From Calothrix sp. CSU_2_0 (lineage in GTDB: Bacteria; Cyanobacteriota; Cyanobacteriia; Cyanobacteriales; Nostocaceae): 32,029 nt of DNA. Positions within the stretch are counted from its first letter, which is position 1. The number at the start of each line of letters is the position of its first letter. Positions 16,322 through 23,687 of this stretch are shown here, piece after piece. A model generated the notes under the pieces. The model was given only the letters and a program-made list of their open reading frames with translations. It had not been told where the DNA came from and ran no database searches. Both the position numbers and the translations under genes were made by a program. The DNA lies in assembly GCA_012034595.1 (NCBI GenBank), contig JAAUPE010000087.1, positions 1 to 32,029 of the forward strand, written 5' to 3'.

Positions 16322-16723
16322 TTACTTAGTCAACAAGTGAATAGCAGCACCAGCAGCAGCACCAGTAATCGCATTGCTACCAGTATGTCTGCGATTCGTC
16401 ACAGCACCAGACACAACACCAGCACCAGCACCAACACCAATATCTTGAACTACGTTACGATTTTTTCTGCCTCTAATACTTGTGCTTCTAATCCCATTTG
16501 CACCATTTACCGCAGCACCAGCAGCAGCACCATTAACAGCATTAGTCAACACAGAACCTCTACCCGTAATTGCACCAGTCACAGCACCAGCAGCAGCACC
16601 AATCCCCACATCTCGAAGAATTTTTTCATCTGCGGCAGCTGGTTTCGCTGGTAACAAAGTAGCACCAAATAAGCTTGTTGCCATTAAACCAGGTAAAAAT
16701 GTACGTTTTAGAAATAGATTCAT
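16322..16723 (-). CDS. Secreted or membrane glycine-zipper protein
   Basis: A 133-residue protein. A signal peptide is clear (basic start MNLFLKR, hydrophobic core, cleavage likely after PAAA before DEK, about residue 31). The mature part is rich in Gly and Ala with glycine-zipper spacing (GIGAAAGAVTGAITG, GAAAGAAVNGANG, GVGAGAGVVSGAV, GAAAGAAIHLL). Two internal copies can be aligned: RDVGIGAAAGAV to GAAAGAAVN, and QDIGVGAGAGVV to GAAAGAAIH. The basic linker IRGRKNRN joins them. Glycine zippers pack helices in membranes and are seen in outer-envelope proteins. The role is unknown. Confidence 0.75.
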   Translation of the reverse strand: MNLFLKRTFLPGLMATSLFGATLLPAKPAAADEKILRDVGIGAAAGAVTGAITGRGSVLTNAVNGAAAGAAVNGANGIRSTSIRGRKNRNVVQDIGVGAGAGVVSGAVTNRRHTGSNAITGAAAGAAIHLLTK

Positions 16724-16862
16724 AATGCACCTATTAGGGTTAACTAAATCAGGACTTAATTTTACTTTTTTCTTTTTCTTCCTATTCCTAGTCTAGACAT
16801 TATTACTCAAGTCGAAATCACTATGTATAACTTATATAACTGTCACAATAGGATATTGGGTA

Positions 16863-16878
16863 TATGACAATAGTCATA
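16863..16878. promoter_or_regulatory. Perfect 6-bp inverted repeat upstream of the glycine-zipper gene
   Basis: TATGAC-AATA-GTCATA forms a perfect dyad about 140 bases upstream of the glycine-zipper start, in the intergenic stretch 16724-16948. It could be an operator half-site pair; no regulator is known. Confidence 0.3.
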
Positions 16879-16948
16879 GGAAAAGCAATAGCTAGTCATT
16901 TTTCCCCTAATTCCTTACTTTGAATTTCTACCCTTAGTTTTATCGAGC

Positions 16949-17821
16949 TTATTCCCATAAACTCAACTGATTTGGTTGATTTTCAACTTCATTCCAGGGT
17001 AACGGTGGAATTTTGACACCATTTTCTGCTAAAACTTTCTGTTCTAATAGTTGATAAAAACATTGTGCATTTCGAGGAGAATATTCTTCAACTGGACAAT
17101 GAACAAAAAAGTAAATTTCTTTATCTTGTCGTAACCAATCTTGTATTTGTTTTACCCACTCTTCCATAAATTGCTGATTAATTTCTAAGTTAGGATGGGA
17201 AATAAACCTAATTAGACTAAAATTGGTAGTCAGGTTCAACTGTAATGGTAACTTAGGCTTACGTCTTTCCGATTCTAATTGTGGGTCATCATCTCCCGTA
17301 TAAATAGGTCGAGAATCCAACAAAACCCTACCAATTCCCAAACTTTCTAAAAGCTCATTTAACTGCTTTGTCTCCACTTCTCGAAACCAGTCACGATGTC
17401 TCACTTCAACAGCCAAAGGTAATTTTGTTTCTTGCCAACCTTCCAAAAAAAGTCTTAAATCATCGATTAATTTTGGCGAATAACTTGGTGGTAATTGTAA
17501 AAACATGGGAGCCAATCGAATACCAAGAGGACGCATTTGTGTGGCAAATTCTAATGCTTTCGATATATATGGTTGTAATCTGCCATTATGACTAATATCC
17601 CGTGGTAATTTGAGACAAAACCGAAAATATTCTGGTGTTTCTTTAACCCATTTTGCAACTGTTTCGGCATTCGGAACTGCGTAAAAGGTCGTATTTCCTT
17701 CGACTGCCTGAAAACGTCTACTATATAAATTCAAAAAATCAGAATTACGACTACCTTTTGGATAAAATTCTCCGATCCAACCTTTATACGACCAAACAGC
17801 ACACCCAATCAAAAATTTCAT
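16949..17821 (-). CDS. DUF72 (YecE-like) protein
   Basis: A 290-residue protein with the DUF72 landmarks: IGCAVWSYKGWIGEFYP at the start, VEGNTTFYAVP, FRFCLKLPRDISH, RLAPMFLQLPPSY, LAVEVRHRDWF, LLDSRP and IYFFVHCPVEEYSPRNAQCF. The fold is a TIM-barrel-like domain and the biochemical role is not established. The ATG at 17819-17821 is preferred because MKFLIGC starts the conserved domain directly; a start 15 codons upstream is possible. It lies downstream of acsF, separated by a strong hairpin repeat. Confidence 0.9.
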   Translation of the reverse strand: MKFLIGCAVWSYKGWIGEFYPKGSRNSDFLNLYSRRFQAVEGNTTFYAVPNAETVAKWVKETPEYFRFCLKLPRDISHNGRLQPYISKALEFATQMRPLGIRLAPMFLQLPPSYSPKLIDDLRLFLEGWQETKLPLAVEVRHRDWFREVETKQLNELLESLGIGRVLLDSRPIYTGDDDPQLESERRKPKLPLQLNLTTNFSLIRFISHPNLEINQQFMEEWVKQIQDWLRQDKEIYFFVHCPVEEYSPRNAQCFYQLLEQKVLAENGVKIPPLPWNEVENQPNQLSLWE

Positions 17822-17863
17822 CACTAATAAAAATCTATCTAAAAAACTCTCTTTATTATCCCG

Positions 17864-17930
17864 CACATCCCCGACACATCCCCGACTTCTTCGAGAAGTC
17901 GGGGATGTGCGGGGGATGTGGGGATGCGAA
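17864..17930. repeat. Strong CATCCCCGACTTCT hairpin repeat, probable terminator of acsF
   Basis: CATCCCCGACTTCT and AGAAGTCGGGGATG flank TCG as a near-perfect long stem, with nested extra copies of CACATCCCCGA and GGGGATGTG on each side. This TCCCCGACTTCT element is a familiar dispersed repeat of filamentous cyanobacteria. It sits just past the acsF stop and before the DUF72 gene and could end transcription, although a T tract is lacking. Confidence 0.65.
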
Positions 17931-17946
17931 AACTAATGTACGAAAA

Positions 17947-19029
17947 CTAATGTACAGCTATTCGCATTGCTTCAGCATCAAGAGGTTTAATTATGAATAG
18001 TCGCAACATATAAAATGTGACTGCCATGATGAGAGGGAGCTTGAGAAAAAACTTGATAATTTTGGGTTTGTCGCTATATCTAATTTCTAGCAACTTGAGC
18101 CTAAAATTAATGTGAGAGCAGCGTTCTAAAAGCGGGATAAACTTAGGATGTTTAGTGTCGAGAATTACCGGAAATGCTCGTGCAGAAGTCTCATTAGTCT
18201 TTTCAATGACTTGAATGTTGTAATTTCTGGCATCTATTCCCAACGATTGATAAAAATTCGCTCGTTCGAGTACCGTTAATGTATGAGTCGCAAATACCGA
18301 CAACAAGAAAAACCTTGCCCATAAACGCGCTTTCCAATTATCCCAAAGCTGAGGCTGCGATCGCAATAGTGCTTTAAAAAAGTCCCCATGTCGGTTTTCG
18401 TCTTGACACCAATTCTCGAAATAACGGAACAATGGATAATATTGATACCCCGGTTTTTGTTCGAGATGGCGGAACATGATGATATAACGCCAATAGCCAA
18501 TTTTTTCCGACAAATAAACGGTATAAATAATCCATTCTGGCGGAAAAAATGTGTAAGTACGATTCTTTGTTAAATAACCCAAATCTAACGATAGATTAAA
18601 ATCACCCATCGCTTTATTGATAAACCCCGCATGACGTGCTTCATCACGTGCTAAATACTCAAACGCTTCCGATAAAAGTGGACTGCGGTTTTTCAGCTTG
18701 CGGGTTAGTTCCTTAAACAGCAAAAATCCCGAAAATTCCGACGTGCAGGAACGTTCCAAAAAGTCAATGAACGCAATTCGTGTTTGCCCGTCAATACAAT
18801 CCCAACTCTGTTTAAACTCTTCATCCCTGATAAAATGATGGCGATTATAGTCTGCTTTTAACTCAGCTACCACAGCCCGTAATTCTTTGTCATCCTCCGA
18901 CAAATCCATTTGCGCGACTTTATCAAAGTCCGTCGTGTAAAATCGTGGTGTTAACAACGTCTCTTTTACAGGTGCTTTCACACCAGGTTTTAGAAAACCA
19001 GACTCTAGCGCAGAATTTGACTGAACCAT
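17947..19029 (-). CDS. acsF: Mg-protoporphyrin IX monomethyl ester oxidative cyclase (AcsF/ChlA)
   Basis: Forms the isocyclic ring of chlorophyll using O2 and a di-iron site. 360 residues, normal length. Ligand motifs: Glu98 in SEFSGFLLFKE, Glu130-x2-His133 in DEARHAG, Glu205 in FENW and Glu211-x2-His214 in DENRHGD. Cyanobacteria often carry two copies, one induced at low oxygen (ChlAII). The neighbouring heme oxygenase and hemN are the same partners found with ChlAII in Synechocystis, so this is probably the low-oxygen copy; here, however, acsF is transcribed away from them. The other copy is not in the window. A weak GAAGG ribosome site precedes the ATG. Confidence 0.95.
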   Translation of the reverse strand: MVQSNSALESGFLKPGVKAPVKETLLTPRFYTTDFDKVAQMDLSEDDKELRAVVAELKADYNRHHFIRDEEFKQSWDCIDGQTRIAFIDFLERSCTSEFSGFLLFKELTRKLKNRSPLLSEAFEYLARDEARHAGFINKAMGDFNLSLDLGYLTKNRTYTFFPPEWIIYTVYLSEKIGYWRYIIMFRHLEQKPGYQYYPLFRYFENWCQDENRHGDFFKALLRSQPQLWDNWKARLWARFFLLSVFATHTLTVLERANFYQSLGIDARNYNIQVIEKTNETSARAFPVILDTKHPKFIPLLERCSHINFRLKLLEIRYSDKPKIIKFFLKLPLIMAVTFYMLRLFIIKPLDAEAMRIAVH

Positions 19030-19457
19030 ACAAAAACCTTCATATTTACTAAGTGGTCAAAAATTGTATGTCCTGCACCCTGTCTTTTGTCATCTAACCA
19101 TAGATTTTTCTCTATAACTATCGTTTTTTAAAGAGAATTGAAAATTATTTTAAGAAAATCACCCCAAATATTGCTGTTATTCATAAGCCAAAACCCTCTC
19201 CTAGCAAGGATTTACCCCTTTACTAGCTCAAACAATGTAAATAAATATGTACAACTATGTAGATATATAGCTAGCAATCTTTGAATATTTTTGATAGAAA
19301 TAAGCATGGCTGGAGTCTGTAAGCGTTTGGGTTACGATACAGACTATCTCACTCTCTCCACTCTTTTTTTGTGCCTGCGAAAAGCGATAGATAGGTAGTC
19401 ATCGCGATGAAAATGACTACTCCAATAGATGCTGAATTTGAATATCAAGGAATTAAA
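19030..19457. promoter_or_regulatory. Divergent control region between acsF and heme oxygenase
   Basis: Gene-free stretch of over 400 bases between two divergent genes of one pathway. It holds AT-rich promoter-like DNA (ATGTAAATAAATATGTACAACTATGTAGATATATAG around 19236-19270, described in parts) and a dyad AGTCTGTA at 19314-19321 with TACAGACT at 19338-19345, which has inner CGT/ACG pairing. In Synechocystis a MarR-type regulator (ChlR) activates the homologous genes at low oxygen; whether it acts here is inference. Confidence 0.45.
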
Positions 19458-20174
19458 ATGAGTAGCAATCTCGCTATTAAGCTTCGTGCTGGGACTCAAA
19501 AAGCACATACATCTGCGGAAAATGCAGGTTTTACAAAATGTTTTCTCAAAGGAGTTGTCGATAGAAGCTGCTTTGCAAAATTTCTGGGTAATTTGTATTG
19601 CGTTTATAGCGAACTTGAAGCAGCAATAGAAAAGTATCGCGAACATCCTGTAATTAAACCGCTTTATTTTCCTGAATTGAACCGTAAAGCTAATTTAGAA
19701 AAGGACTTAGAATTTTATTACGGAAAAGATTGGCAAGCGCAAATTTCCCCCACTAATGCGACTCAAAATTACGTGAATCGAATTAGTGAAATTGCCCTCA
19801 AAGAACCCATATTGTTATTAGGACATACCTATACCCGTTACATGGGAGATTTGTCTGGGGGACAGATGTTTCAAAAGATTGCTCAAACTGCCTTAAAACT
19901 AGAAAGCGATCGCGGAACTTCATTTTATAGCTTTGAGCAAATTCCCGACAAAAATGCATTTAAAGATAAATATCGACAAGCGTTGAATGCATTACCAATC
20001 GATGATGTCACAGCAGATAAAATTGTAGCAGAAGCAAATCATGCCTTTCATTTAAATTTGCTAGCAGCACAAGATTTAGAAGGTACATTAATTCAAGCAA
20101 TCGGACAAGTTCTCTACAATACCTTAGTGCGATCGCACAATTCTGGTAGTACCGAAGTCGCACCAGCAAAATAA
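19458..20174 (+). CDS. ho2: Heme oxygenase (biliverdin-producing)
   Basis: Cleaves heme with O2 and ferredoxin to biliverdin, CO and iron, the first step to phycobilins and a route of heme turnover. 238 residues, the usual size, starting at the ATG at 19458 which has CAAGGA 7 bases ahead; the frame also opens 17 codons earlier at 19407. Proximal His17 lies in TQKAHTSAEN, and the distal helix GDLSGGQ is at 130-136, both intact. The name ho2 rather than ho1 is based on the hemN neighbour and the acsF context as in the Synechocystis chlAII-ho2-hemN set. Sequence alone cannot settle which copy it is. Confidence 0.93.
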   Translation: MSSNLAIKLRAGTQKAHTSAENAGFTKCFLKGVVDRSCFAKFLGNLYCVYSELEAAIEKYREHPVIKPLYFPELNRKANLEKDLEFYYGKDWQAQISPTNATQNYVNRISEIALKEPILLLGHTYTRYMGDLSGGQMFQKIAQTALKLESDRGTSFYSFEQIPDKNAFKDKYRQALNALPIDDVTADKIVAEANHAFHLNLLAAQDLEGTLIQAIGQVLYNTLVRSHNSGSTEVAPAK

Positions 20175-20215
20175 GTTAATAGTTAGAAGTTAGGAGTTAG
20201 GAGTTAAAAATTCAA
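20175..20215. repeat. Heptad TTAGGAG-type tandem repeat
   Basis: GTTAATA, GTTAGAA, GTTAGGA, GTTAGGA, GTTAAAA units in tandem directly after the heme oxygenase stop; STRR-type DNA. It lies inside the likely ho-hemN transcript. Confidence 0.6.
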
Positions 20216-20293
20216 CATAAATAATCTTATACCACTCCTGCTTCCTCCTTCCATTACCCATTTTACCGTCTCATCAAATTGGAACAAAAATAA

Positions 20294-21679
20294 ATGGTTT
20301 TTCAATTACCTGGTGTGAAATTCGATTTAGAATTAATTAAAAAGTATGATACACCTACACCACGATACACAAGTTACCCACCCGCTACAGAGTTAACAGA
20401 AAGCTTTAATCACGAAGACTTTAGAAATGCGATCGCGACAACTACAAATCAATATCAAACACCGCTTTCGTTGTACTTTCATATCCCCTTTTGTCAAAGT
20501 GCTTGCTATTATTGTGGCTGTAATATAATTGTTTCTGGTAATAAAAATATTGCTATTCCCTACGTTGAATATTTAGGACGAGAAATTCAACAAACAGCAA
20601 AATTAATCTCTTCAGAACGTCCTGTTGTCCAAATACATTGGGGTGGTGGAACCCCCAATTATCTAACTCAAGAACAAATCAAAAAAATTTGGCAAAACAT
20701 TGCTAATAATTTCAATATTCACCCCAATGCAGAAATTTCCATCGAAGTAAATCCTCGTTATATAGATAGAGATTATCTCTTTTTTCTTCGCGAACTTGGT
20801 TTTAATCGAATTAGCTTTGGACTTCAAGATTTCGACCCCAAAGTACAAGTCGCAATCAATCGGATTCAACCTGACGAAATGCTATTTAATGTTATGGGTT
20901 GGATGCGAGAAGCCGAGTTTAAAAGTATTAATGTTGACTTAATTTATGGCTTACCCCACCAAAATTTAAAAAGCTTTCAGCGCACAATTCAAAAAACAAT
21001 CGAACTAGACCCAGATAGAATCGCAGTCTTTAATTTTGCTTACATACCTTGGGTAAAAGCAGTACAAAAAAATATAGATGAAGATGCACTTACACCACCA
21101 CAAGAAAAGCTCGAAATTCTTCAAATGACTATTGAAGAACTAACAAGAAACAAATATTTATTCATTGGCATGGACCATTTTGCGAAACCCGAAGATGAAC
21201 TAGCAACAGCGCAAAATGAAGGTTCTCTCCAGCGAAATTTCCAAGGATATACAACCCACGGACAAGCCGAATTATTAGGTTTTGGGGTAACATCTGTAAG
21301 TATGCTACATCAAGTATATGCTCAAAATCATAAGCAATTAAAAGACTATTACCAAGCAATTGATGCGGGAATATTACCAACCTACAAAGGTTATAAACTA
21401 GATGCAGAAGATATTTTGCGTCGTGATGTCGTTATGGGGATTATGTCTGGTACACGAGTAGATAAACAAGAAATTGAGCAAAAATATCTCATAAACTTTA
21501 ATCAACATTTTGCTCGTGAAATGCGGGAATTACAATTACTGGAAGCAGATGGATTGGTCAAATTATCAAATCAATTCATCACAATCACCGAAATCGGGAG
21601 ATTATTAGTTCGTAATATTGCCGTTATTTTCGACGCTCATAAACTCACACGAGAAAGAAAACTCTCACGAGCTATTTAA
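20294..21679 (+). CDS. hemN: Oxygen-independent coproporphyrinogen III dehydrogenase
   Basis: Radical-SAM enzyme that converts coproporphyrinogen III to protoporphyrinogen IX without oxygen, for heme and chlorophyll synthesis. 461 residues, as in true HemN. The radical-SAM cluster is Cys67-x3-Cys71-x2-Cys74 followed by Cys76 (CQSACYYCGC), which also matches the HemN CxxxCxxCxC form. Other blocks: PTPRYTSYPPATEL at the N-terminus, IHWGGGTPNYL, ISIEVNPRY, RISFGLQDFDPKVQ, NVDLIYGLPHQ, and GMDHFAKPEDELA. Downstream of heme oxygenase on the same strand with a 119-base gap, probably the same operon, consistent with low-oxygen use. A terminator follows at 21713. Confidence 0.97.
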   Translation: MVFQLPGVKFDLELIKKYDTPTPRYTSYPPATELTESFNHEDFRNAIATTTNQYQTPLSLYFHIPFCQSACYYCGCNIIVSGNKNIAIPYVEYLGREIQQTAKLISSERPVVQIHWGGGTPNYLTQEQIKKIWQNIANNFNIHPNAEISIEVNPRYIDRDYLFFLRELGFNRISFGLQDFDPKVQVAINRIQPDEMLFNVMGWMREAEFKSINVDLIYGLPHQNLKSFQRTIQKTIELDPDRIAVFNFAYIPWVKAVQKNIDEDALTPPQEKLEILQMTIEELTRNKYLFIGMDHFAKPEDELATAQNEGSLQRNFQGYTTHGQAELLGFGVTSVSMLHQVYAQNHKQLKDYYQAIDAGILPTYKGYKLDAEDILRRDVVMGIMSGTRVDKQEIEQKYLINFNQHFAREMRELQLLEADGLVKLSNQFITITEIGRLLVRNIAVIFDAHKLTRERKLSRAI

Positions 21680-21712
21680 CTGCAATATATAGCAATCCTC
21701 AATTATTTATTG

Positions 21713-21745
21713 CTCCCGTAGAGAATATGGGAGTAAAATTTTTGG
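21713..21745 (+). terminator. Rho-independent terminator after hemN
   Basis: CTCCCGTA at 21713-21720 pairs with TATGGGAG at 21726-21733 (one G-T pair) over a 5-base loop, then TAAAATTTTT. Located 33 bases after the hemN stop. Confidence 0.7.
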
Positions 21746-21843
21746 ATTCTCCACCTTTTAAGAAAATGACGAGTCAATGCTAAAATAGTAAAAAAAATAT
21801 ATTTTATTTACAAACCAATAAATTTTAGTTAACTAATTATTTT

Positions 21844-22710
21844 ATGAACAAAGAGAACTTAAACAACGATTTTATCGCTGCATTTTTTAAATCGATACAA
21901 TCAAAAAACTTAGAACAGAAAAAAGTCTGGTACTCAACCGCAGCAGAAGCTTACAATAAGACTAGACCACGTTATCCGCAACAACTTATTAACCGTGTGA
22001 TTGAACTCACACAACTTCCCACCAATGCCAAAATCTTAGAGATTGGCTGTGGTCCAGGAATTGCCACAGAAGCATTTGCCAAGTTAGGATTTTCGATAGT
22101 ATGTATTGAACCAAACCAAGAATTTTGCCAGCTAGCAAGACAAAATTGTGCTGCATATCCAAATGTGGAAATTATCAATACTTCATTTGAAGAATGGGAA
22201 ATAGAAACAGGAAAATTTGACGCGGTTTTAGCAGCAACTTCAATTCATTGGATTCCCGCAGAAATTCGCTATCATAAAATAGCTAAAGCACTAACAGAAA
22301 ATGCTTGGTTAATATTTTTATGGAATGTGGTTTTTCAGCCAGAATATGAATTATATCAACACTTAAGAGATATTTATTTGACTTATGCCCCGTCTTTAGC
22401 GGAATATGAAGACAAGCGATTCGAGTATGAAAAACTCAAAGGTATCGGACATGGGATTATTCACTTCGGACAAGAAATAATTGATTCAGGTAAATTTAAA
22501 GATTTAATTTCTGAACAAATTCCTTGGCAAACTAACTATAAAACCGATGATTATTTGATGCTTTTAAGTAGTCTTTCACAATACATTGGATTAGATTCAC
22601 AAAATAAAGATTCCCTCTTTGAAGGAATTAGAGAAAAGATTGAGAATGACTTTAACGGAAATATTGATTTTTCTTTACTCTCCGCTTTTCAAATTGCGAA
22701 AAAAATCTAG
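21844..22710 (+). CDS. Class I SAM-dependent methyltransferase
   Basis: A 288-residue soluble enzyme. Motif I ILEIGCGPG is at 64-72, motif II CIEPN follows at about 92, and FDAVLAATSIHWIP contains the motif IV-like strand. The N-terminal YSTAAEAYNKTRPRYP is typical of Methyltransf_11/25 members related to trans-aconitate-type and small-molecule methyltransferases. The substrate cannot be named. No ribosome site is obvious ahead of the ATG at 21844. It is convergent with the HAD-like gene, with only 14 bases between stops. Confidence 0.88.
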   Translation: MNKENLNNDFIAAFFKSIQSKNLEQKKVWYSTAAEAYNKTRPRYPQQLINRVIELTQLPTNAKILEIGCGPGIATEAFAKLGFSIVCIEPNQEFCQLARQNCAAYPNVEIINTSFEEWEIETGKFDAVLAATSIHWIPAEIRYHKIAKALTENAWLIFLWNVVFQPEYELYQHLRDIYLTYAPSLAEYEDKRFEYEKLKGIGHGIIHFGQEIIDSGKFKDLISEQIPWQTNYKTDDYLMLLSSLSQYIGLDSQNKDSLFEGIREKIENDFNGNIDFSLLSAFQIAKKI

Positions 22711-22724
22711 ATAAAAATCGCTTT

Positions 22725-23453
22725 TCATACCAACTCAATCTCATCCAGATTCTTAATCACCACATCCGCACCACGGACACAATCGAACTTCCCAACCCAA
22801 CTAATCCCAATACATCCAGCAGCACCAGCATTTTTCCCCATCGTCATATCACCAACCGAATCCCCCACCATCAAAGTCACACTCGGTTCAACTCCCAACC
22901 TTTCACAAGCTTGTAAAAAGAACTTAGGATTTGGTTTACTTATCTCCCCATCCACACCCATTTGTAATTGCAAGTAACTATCTAATTTATGTACCTTGAC
23001 AAAATGCTCCACTTCATCAGTTGATGCTGCTGAAAGAATACCCAACTTCAAACCAACTTCCGACAAAGTTTTTAATAATTCCCAACTACCAGCAAACATC
23101 GGAGAAGCTGTTTCCCCCAAATATTTATCCGCTTCATCCAAAGCTTTACGAGCAATTTGCAACGACTCAAACCAACTTTTTCCAGTTTCGGCAATATAGC
23201 CAGCAGTGGCAATTTCAGTCTCATAACGACTTGCAACCGACATCAAACCCGCAGGATCGAGCGTATCACCATTTACACCATAAGCCATTAACAAAGGTTC
23301 ACCAACACCAGGAACCTGTGCATCAACGATTCTGGCACTACGTTGAGCGTGCGATCGCAAGAATGTCTCCGAGTCTTCCAATGTCCCATTCTTGTCAAAT
23401 AAAATTGCTTGAATATTTTTAAAAGTTTTGTTTCCACATTTAATATTAACCAC
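22725..23453 (-). CDS. HAD-superfamily hydrolase-like protein with altered motif I
   Basis: A 242-residue HAD-like protein resembling phosphoglycolate phosphatase/beta-phosphoglucomutase types. Motif I is FDKNGTLEDS: nucleophile Asp20 is present but the acid/base position (normally DxD) is Asn22. Motif II is ILSAAS, motif III is ISKPNPKFF with the Lys, motif IV is VGDSVGDM. The cap region (about 30-110) is helical. It may still be a phosphatase with a changed mechanism or specificity, or a binding protein. It has an upstream AGGAG-type sequence (GGAGAATTCC on the minus strand). Not linked to neighbours by function. Confidence 0.85.
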   Translation of the reverse strand: MVNIKCGNKTFKNIQAILFDKNGTLEDSETFLRSHAQRSARIVDAQVPGVGEPLLMAYGVNGDTLDPAGLMSVASRYETEIATAGYIAETGKSWFESLQIARKALDEADKYLGETASPMFAGSWELLKTLSEVGLKLGILSAASTDEVEHFVKVHKLDSYLQLQMGVDGEISKPNPKFFLQACERLGVEPSVTLMVGDSVGDMTMGKNAGAAGCIGISWVGKFDCVRGADVVIKNLDEIELV

Positions 23454-23556
23454 GGAATTCTCCTAAAAATTTAAATTAACCACAATCAGCATTAGGTAAG
23501 GTACTTTCAGAAAATAAAATATGCCGACGATATATTTATAACCACATTATTCATCA

Positions 23557-23580
23557 GGGTAGGGAAACCCTACCCCTACA
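23557..23580. repeat. Palindromic GGGTAGGG repeat
   Basis: GGGTAGGG-AAA-CCCTACCC is a perfect 8-bp palindrome at 23557-23575, followed by CCTACAG, a copy of the dispersed palindromic family also at 1858, 13374 and 30069. Confidence 0.6.
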
Positions 23581-23643
23581 GCAATTTGGGGTAATTTATT
23601 TCTTGGTGGTTCCCTAACTAAAATCTAAAATCGAATCTGCCAA

Positions 23644-23668
23644 TAAAAAAAGGGGTTTCCCCCTCAAA
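23644..23668 (-). terminator. Rho-independent terminator after rpsA
   Basis: On the minus strand GGGG(G)AAACCCC is followed by TTTTTTTATTG, about 20 bases past the S1 stop codon. A short but GC-only stem with a strong T tract. Confidence 0.75.
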
Positions 23669-23687
23669 AATTTTGTTAATTATGTAA

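Noticed and set aside
16223-16654. Ser/Thr-rich frame on the plus strand opposite the glycine-zipper gene
   Set aside because: It is the mirror of GCA/GCT-rich Ala-Gly codons on the minus strand, which has a signal peptide and regular domain structure.
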